Shown piece after piece: positions 59,684-64,000 of a stretch of DNA of 64,000 nucleotides. The stretch covers positions 560,001 to 624,000 of the forward strand of contig JAJEKV010000207.1 of NCBI GenBank assembly GCA_021234155.1, read 5' to 3'. Each line of letters opens with the position of its first letter. The first letter of the stretch is position 1. The notes beneath the pieces are model-generated. The model was not told the DNA's origin. It did not search any database and was given only the letters and a program-made list of their open reading frames with translations. The DNA is from Isoetes taiwanensis. Its lineage: Eukaryota > Streptophyta > Lycopodiopsida > Isoetales > Isoetaceae. The position numbers were made by a program, and so were the translations under genes.

Positions 59684-60906
59684 ATCGAGCAAGACCTTTT
59701 GAGTGATCTGGACCATTCGATCAATCATGCTAGGGGGATAAAGAGGAGATTATGCTTTTATATTGGTACTAGATTTGGGATCAGGAGTGCTAAAGAGATG
59801 CATGGTTTGATGGATGTTGATTTCACTTTGGATAGTGATGGAGATGGTGAGTATTTGTTGTATCGGGAAAAAGGCAGCAAGAATTATCAGAACTCAGAAA
59901 CCAAATATGATGATAAACATTTTCGGCCTCCAATCTAGACACACGAAGCTGATTTTGTTTTGAGCTATAAGCAGTACACCAGACATCTTCCTCCAAAGGA
60001 TAACAATAAACCTCGACATTTCTTTCTGAATGCGATTGTGAATGCAAGAGGACCGGTAAGAATTTTATTTAAATAATTTAGAGTTATATTTATGTTCTAA
60101 ATATGTTGTTATGTATTTCAGGTGTGGTATCAGAGGGTGCCTGCTGGAAAGAAGAAAGTGAAAGGGTGGATAAAAGGAATGGATACTCTTATCAATGTCC
60201 CAGAAATTTCAAATAAGAGCAGTCGTGTATCTCTCGTTTCTCGTCTTTCTTTTGCTGGTGTGCCACCAGAAATTGGAATGCTCGTGACAGGGCATAAAAC
60301 CTTGGATGCTTACCAAAAGCAAGTACTTTTCTTATTTGTTTTCTGTAATTATTTTCTGTAATGTTTAATTGTTTTTTGTTGTAGGTATGACAGATCTAGG
60401 GAGGTACAAATCAATGCTGCAATGAGCATTTTGGCTAGACCTTTCAATGATGATGGCAGTCGTAGAATTTTTGTTGATGTTATTGAAGACGAGATGCAGA
60501 GGAAACGAGTTATGGGTGATCTGCCAGGTTCATCTTCTTCAGGGTCTGCTCTAGTTTCTTCTCATGATAATGCGATTGTTAGTGATGTGAGGGCTGATTT
60601 ATCGGATAATCCTGCTCATATGCTGCTCATACATCTGCTTCTCTTGTTAATATTCCTCTTCCTCGTGTTGATAAACCTGTTAGGGGTTGTACTCCTTGTG
60701 CTGATAGTGCTATTTCTGCATCTGCTAATTAGTGTAATACGGCTCTAGTGTTGAGTGAATTGGATAGTAATCAGGTTACTGTTGTGAAGAAGACAACAAA
60801 CGATTTGAAGATGCTAGGAAAGGAGAACTATAATGCAAGCGATGATATTATTAATAATCTGCTAGATGAGGCTCTTAAAAATTGGCCAGAAAAGAAAAAA
60901 TATTGA
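59684..60906 (+). pseudogene. Crypton/DUF3504-like tyrosine recombinase (locus 2)
   Basis: Exon A (59684-60055) follows a good acceptor and encodes IEQDLLSDLDHSINHARGIK, then GTRFGIRSAKEMHGLMDVDF (catalytic R of RxxxE) and REKGSKNYQ. Exon B (60122-60318) has WYQRVPAGKKKVKG, NKSSRVSLVSRLSFAGVPPE (second R; K replaces the usual H) and LVTGHKTLDAYQK (H, then Y). Exon C (60385-60906) opens YDRSREVQINAAMSIL and ends NNLLDEALKNWPEKKKY. Intron 2 uses a GC donor. One TAG (59936-59938) stands where locus 1 has TGG, and a frameshift lies near 60625. Such enzymes move Cryptons; domesticated copies exist in animals (KCTD1-, ZMYM- and QRICH1-type). Confidence 0.65.
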
Positions 60907-61258
60907 AGACTTGGAATGAAGATCATTGATCTCGATCTCTTGTACTTCAGAACTTTTGAATGCAAAAAAACTTTTGTATTGTCTAAGCAAAAACTTGTAT
61001 GGAAAAACTTGTATTGTCTAAGGAATACGGGCTTAATGATGCACTGATCTCAACCACATCAAACATTGGCTGATAATGTCACTAGTTAGATTAGTAACTC
61101 CATAATTTGTTATCTCGTTAAAATGACTCAAACTTCTAAATCATGGTACAACACTTTTATAAAAGTACATCAAGAAATAAACTGTAGATAGACTTGAGTT
61201 TCTAACACTTATGAGGAATGCAAAAGGTTTTTTGTTATCTGAAATTCACTTAATGGGA

Positions 61259-61440
61259 TGTTTTCATTTTTCAATTGGGCCGTTGATGGGAGGAATATTC
61301 CTCCTTTTATGCCAGATGAAGGGCCCTCTGTTTTTTGCAGGCCCGACCCATACAAATTTCAAAGGTGCATCTTTGAAAAGGGACGACCATTGGCGTCATT
61401 GAAGATAAGGAAAAAAAAAAAAAAAAAACCCAATAGTGAG
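61259..61440 (+). other. Short coding-looking frame, unknown
   Basis: FNWAVDGRNIPPFMPDEGPS then VFCRPDPYKFQRCIFEKGRP reads like protein, ending in an A-run (61411-61428) before the MITE. No family recognised, no splice context. Confidence 0.2.
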
Positions 61441-61471
61441 AATCAAGATCTGCCTCCACCAATCCCGAGCC

Positions 61472-61647
61472 CCGTAAATGTCGGACACTGACATGTTATA
61501 CCCACGGGTATATCCGTGGTATATCCGTGTGTTCGACATGTTATAGCCACGCCCAAAAAAAATACACGGCGTTTTTGTGGACTTAGCCAATTTTTTGCCA
61601 TTTAAGGCTGGGTATAACATGTCAGTGTCCGACATTTACGGCGCTCG
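61472..61647. mobile_element. MITE with ~35-bp inverted repeats and 11-bp direct flanks
   Basis: The left end ccgtaaatgtcggacactga is matched at the right end by its complement, for 32+ bp. AATCCCGAGCC flanks both sides (61461-61471 and 61648-61658). An 11-bp duplication would suggest a Mutator-type element. Because cgagc is also part of the inverted repeat, a 5-bp duplication (AATCC) is the alternative. Internally, gttatagccacg and the ATATCCGTG repeats look like a partial copy of the terminus. Confidence 0.75.
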
Positions 61648-61687
61648 AATCCCGAGCCACCAATCAATCTTCTACTACTGGCAAAAT

Positions 61688-61745
61688 TAAGACAACCAGG
61701 GTTGGAGGATTCGAACCTCCAGGCCAAAGCGAAGGCCTCACCAGA
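61688..61745 (-). other. tRNA-like 3' half (T-arm and variable arm)
   Basis: The minus strand has ggaggttcgaatcctcc, a perfect T-stem with a TTCGAAT loop (also a B box), preceded by a possible long variable arm (ggccttcgctttggcc). A D-arm and matching 5' acceptor strand are missing upstream. Probably a tRNA-Ser/Leu-like fragment or the head of a SINE, not a functional tRNA. Confidence 0.45.
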
Positions 61746-61752
61746 ACCCTTC

Positions 61753-61830
61753 CAATTTACCTCATTTAAGAGAAAAACATGTTTCAGCCTTGCAATTTAC
61801 CTCATTCAAGAGAAAAACATGTTTCAGCGC
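61753..61830. repeat. 40-bp tandem duplication
   Basis: caatttacctcattyaagag plus aaaaacatgtttcagc occurs at 61753 and 61793. Confidence 0.9.
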
Positions 61831-61917
61831 TTTGATTTTCAGAATAATCAGAGAAGTTTCTGCATCTTCCTTCGGTTCTAGATCTCTAAATCCTGCATTA
61901 AAAAAACAAAAAGAAAA

Positions 61918-62065
61918 CCATGCTTTACAGCTCCAATCACATGAAGAGGCCGGAATAGGCTAATAGATAGCAGCGATGCGACCGAAACCTTGTCTAAACC
62001 ATGCTTCAGAGCCTCAATCAGATGAACAGGCCGGAATACAAGAATTAACTAGCGATGCTGCCGAA
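61918..62065. repeat. ~75-bp imperfect tandem duplication
   Basis: accatgctttacagctccaa...gcgatgcgaccgaa is followed by accatgcttcagagcctcaa...gcgatgctgccgaa. One difference is again CTG against CGA. Confidence 0.75.
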
Positions 62066-62267
62066 GCCTCATTGCCGGCAGATTCCAGCGCTCCTGTCAC
62101 TCATATACACTCCCAGCCCTCTGTGCTTTCCAGAGCACACTAGATCCAGAGCACACAAGTTTTATTTCCTGGCTTTGCAAATAGCCATATCTCTCAGCAA
62201 GCTAAGACGTCCCGCGAAACCAAAGGGGGACTCTGCAACTCTGCCTCACAGAGTGACGCAAAAAAAA

Positions 62268-62321
62268 CAGGGCGACCCAGGCCATCCCGATCTCTGCGAC
62301 CCAGGCCATCCCGATCTCTGC
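62268..62321. repeat. 26-bp tandem duplication
   Basis: gcgacccaggccatcccgat plus ctct occurs twice in direct succession. Confidence 0.9.
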
Positions 62322-63134
62322 TTCCAGTGAACTCTGCCGCATGGAATGGCCAGGCATCTGCTGCATCAAACCGCCCATTTGCGCCCTCTGCCTCTGCTCC
62401 GCTGCCCTCGCCAAAAAAAGAAGGGAGCGCCCCTTCATATCCACACCCTAAAAAAAGGCTTCCAAATTTTATTTTAAGTGGGTAAAAAACCGGTTTCCTT
62501 CCACAAACCATTGACCTCCCTTCAAAAAAAGTAGCACAAACACACCACCCAAATAGAAACTTGCCCTCAGAACAAATAAGCAGCTCTCACATGCACAAAT
62601 ATACCATGAATGCACTGCTCCTTCATTACAGTTAAATTTTTAAATTTTTATGCAACTCCTGTAAATGAAATATGCCATGTGTCACAGTGCGATTGGCTGC
62701 ATGGACAGGATTCCACCTAAGTTTCTTTTATGAGAAAAGCCGAATGTCTTATAACCAAAACCAAGTTACCACAAAATGCATTAGGGAAAAAAGTTTATGT
62801 CATCTTGTCGAACTTGGAACAAGTAAAATAAAGCACAGCTAACCACACGAACTTGGAACTGCAAAAGTCCAGTTCCCTTCTAGGTCCAACATTATGAGAA
62901 AAGATTATGTCAATAAAATTATGACAGAAAACAAGCACAGCTAAATAAATTTGATGTGGAAGTGTAGAAGCCTGCCAAGTTCCATGCTATTTGCTTTTTG
63001 GTTTTAAGTAGAAACTGCAACCAATGTAGGTCATTCAAAGGCCACGCTAGAAATATCTGAAGCAAGTCTTAATGTTTCTAAAGGAACCTAGGTGAAAATA
63101 AAGTTAAACCTATAACTAAGAAACTGGCTTGGGT

Positions 63135-63290
63135 TCTACCATGTTCCAGACTGTAGAATATGACACTTCCACTTCAGTATCATATCCTACTAAAATGTAC
63201 TCAATGCTCCTCGCGTCAGGCTTCTTTTACATTCTTCAGGGGCTCTGCAAAAGCTGCACAACCATAAGTACATGATCATGCTTTGTATAG
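63135..63290 (-). pseudogene. Possible Copia integrase C-terminal scrap
   Basis: In shifted minus frames, YGCAAFAEPLKNVKEA and RSIEYILVGYDTEVEV follow each other, resembling the Copia block (GCxAF...KS-xxxFLGYD). Only ~50 residues with one stop. Weak but consistent in order. Confidence 0.3.
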
Positions 63291-63699
63291 TTACTCCATC
63301 AAGGGCATATCATAGAACTGGGGACATTTTACTCCTAGAAAATAAATGTCCACATAGAATACATAAGAGGTTGCTGCAGCAATAGACTCTTCTGTCATAG
63401 ACAACAGAGATACATATATGCGTCAGTTGCATGGACGACTTCTCTGAACTGGACCCTAAGATTCTGCTACAGAGCGGTTCCTCATAAAAATACAGGATCA
63501 CACAAAGTAAGACTTGCAAACCGTCAATACAATGCAGCATTAAGGAGAGCAAGTAGGATGAGGACCACAAAAATGAGTAGCAATGAAAACTTTCTCACAA
63601 CAAAGGGCACATACTTGTGTCTGAAGAAAGAGATCTAGCCTTGAATTGGTTTCCTCTTCCACATATTTGACCTTTTTATTTGCATAGGATTTCACAAAG

Positions 63700-63970
63700 C
63701 TGCCTAGGAAGAATCAACATCATGTATTGTTTTGGTCCACAAACTCAGAAGAGTACAGATGGTCAACAAATTCATCACAAAAACAGAACAATTCTTTGGC
63801 TATGTCTGCAATAGCTTCATCCACCAGCATGTCTACCAACCTGTAACAAATAGATAACATGTATTAATAAAAACCAGTAGTAACCCTCTTGTTACGTCAC
63901 TGACCTTTCTTGAGGGGACTGATGCTTGAAAGAATCCGCTTCATTGATATGGTTTGCTTTAATGTTACCC
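63700..63970 (-). CDS. Two exons of an unrecognised gene leaving the window
   Basis: The minus strand has NIKANHINEADSFKHQSPQE (63969-63905) ending at a donor (AAAG then GTCAGT), a 64-bp intron, and an acceptor (TTACAG) before 63840. Joined in phase it reads on as RLVDMLVDEAIADIAKELFC then FCDEFVDHLYSSEFV. Both splice sites, the phase and the acidic helical sequence support a real gene. It would extend to the right of the window; the 3' part after ~63715 is unclear. I do not recognise the family. Confidence 0.4.
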
Positions 63971-64000
63971 CTGCATAGCACACCAAAGCATCATCAAGTT

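Noticed and set aside
61688-61745. Complete tRNA gene on the minus strand
   Set aside because: Only the T-arm and a possible variable arm are present; the D-arm and 5' acceptor strand are missing.
62194-62511. Overlapping minus frames of 80-105 codons
   Set aside because: Created partly by a 26-bp tandem duplication; no family or conserved pattern.

Overview
This window looks like gene-poor nuclear DNA of a large land-plant genome, most likely a fern or other seed-free plant. That assignment is inference; no single gene proves it. The support is plant-type protein fragments (a PPR repeat, an ABCG half-transporter, an NHX antiporter, an ExAD-like GT47 exon), GT-AG introns, a tRNA-Met-primed Copia element, and very low gene density in nested and duplicated repeats. 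No intact conserved gene was found. Almost every recognisable coding region is broken, a single exon, or part of a mobile element.

Layout. 1-2.3 kb: dispersed repeats and one orphan exon. 2.3-10.9 kb: three tandem copies of a ~3.7-kb unit, the first split by a LINE-like insertion. 12.0-12.25 kb: PPR fragment. 12.26-19.69 kb: a dispersed repeat split by a 6.4-kb T-rich element pair; the unsplit copy is at 24.4-25.4 kb. 20.0-23.3 kb: ABCG, NHX and ExAD-like gene pieces. 27.1-28.6 kb: decayed tyrosine recombinase (Crypton/DUF3504-like). 28.8-31.1 kb: a SINE, an array of constant-loop/variable-stem hairpins, and a LINE 3' half. 31.1-34.0 kb: decayed transposase of a family I know from animal genomes. 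35.5-39.8 kb: a multi-exon, RING-like, minus-strand gene with a MITE inside its coding sequence. 40-49 kb: a 700-bp tandem duplication, LINE pieces and exon fragments. 49.69-55.26 kb: a complete but mutated Copia retrotransposon with 5-bp target duplication. 58-61 kb: foldbacks, a hairpin-TATA promoter and a second tyrosine recombinase locus. 61.5-64 kb: a MITE, tandem repeats and two exons of a gene leaving the window.

Two themes cut across the window. First, duplicated sequences (tandem units, Copia LTRs, small repeats) differ mostly where one copy has CAG or CTG and the other a CG-containing word. That fits miscalled methylated CHG sites in long-read data, so many frameshifts and LTR differences may be assembly errors. 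Second, stem-loops whose stems differ but still pair recur in unrelated places: at the head of the T-rich elements, in the 29.3-kb array, and upstream of the 59.7-kb recombinase.
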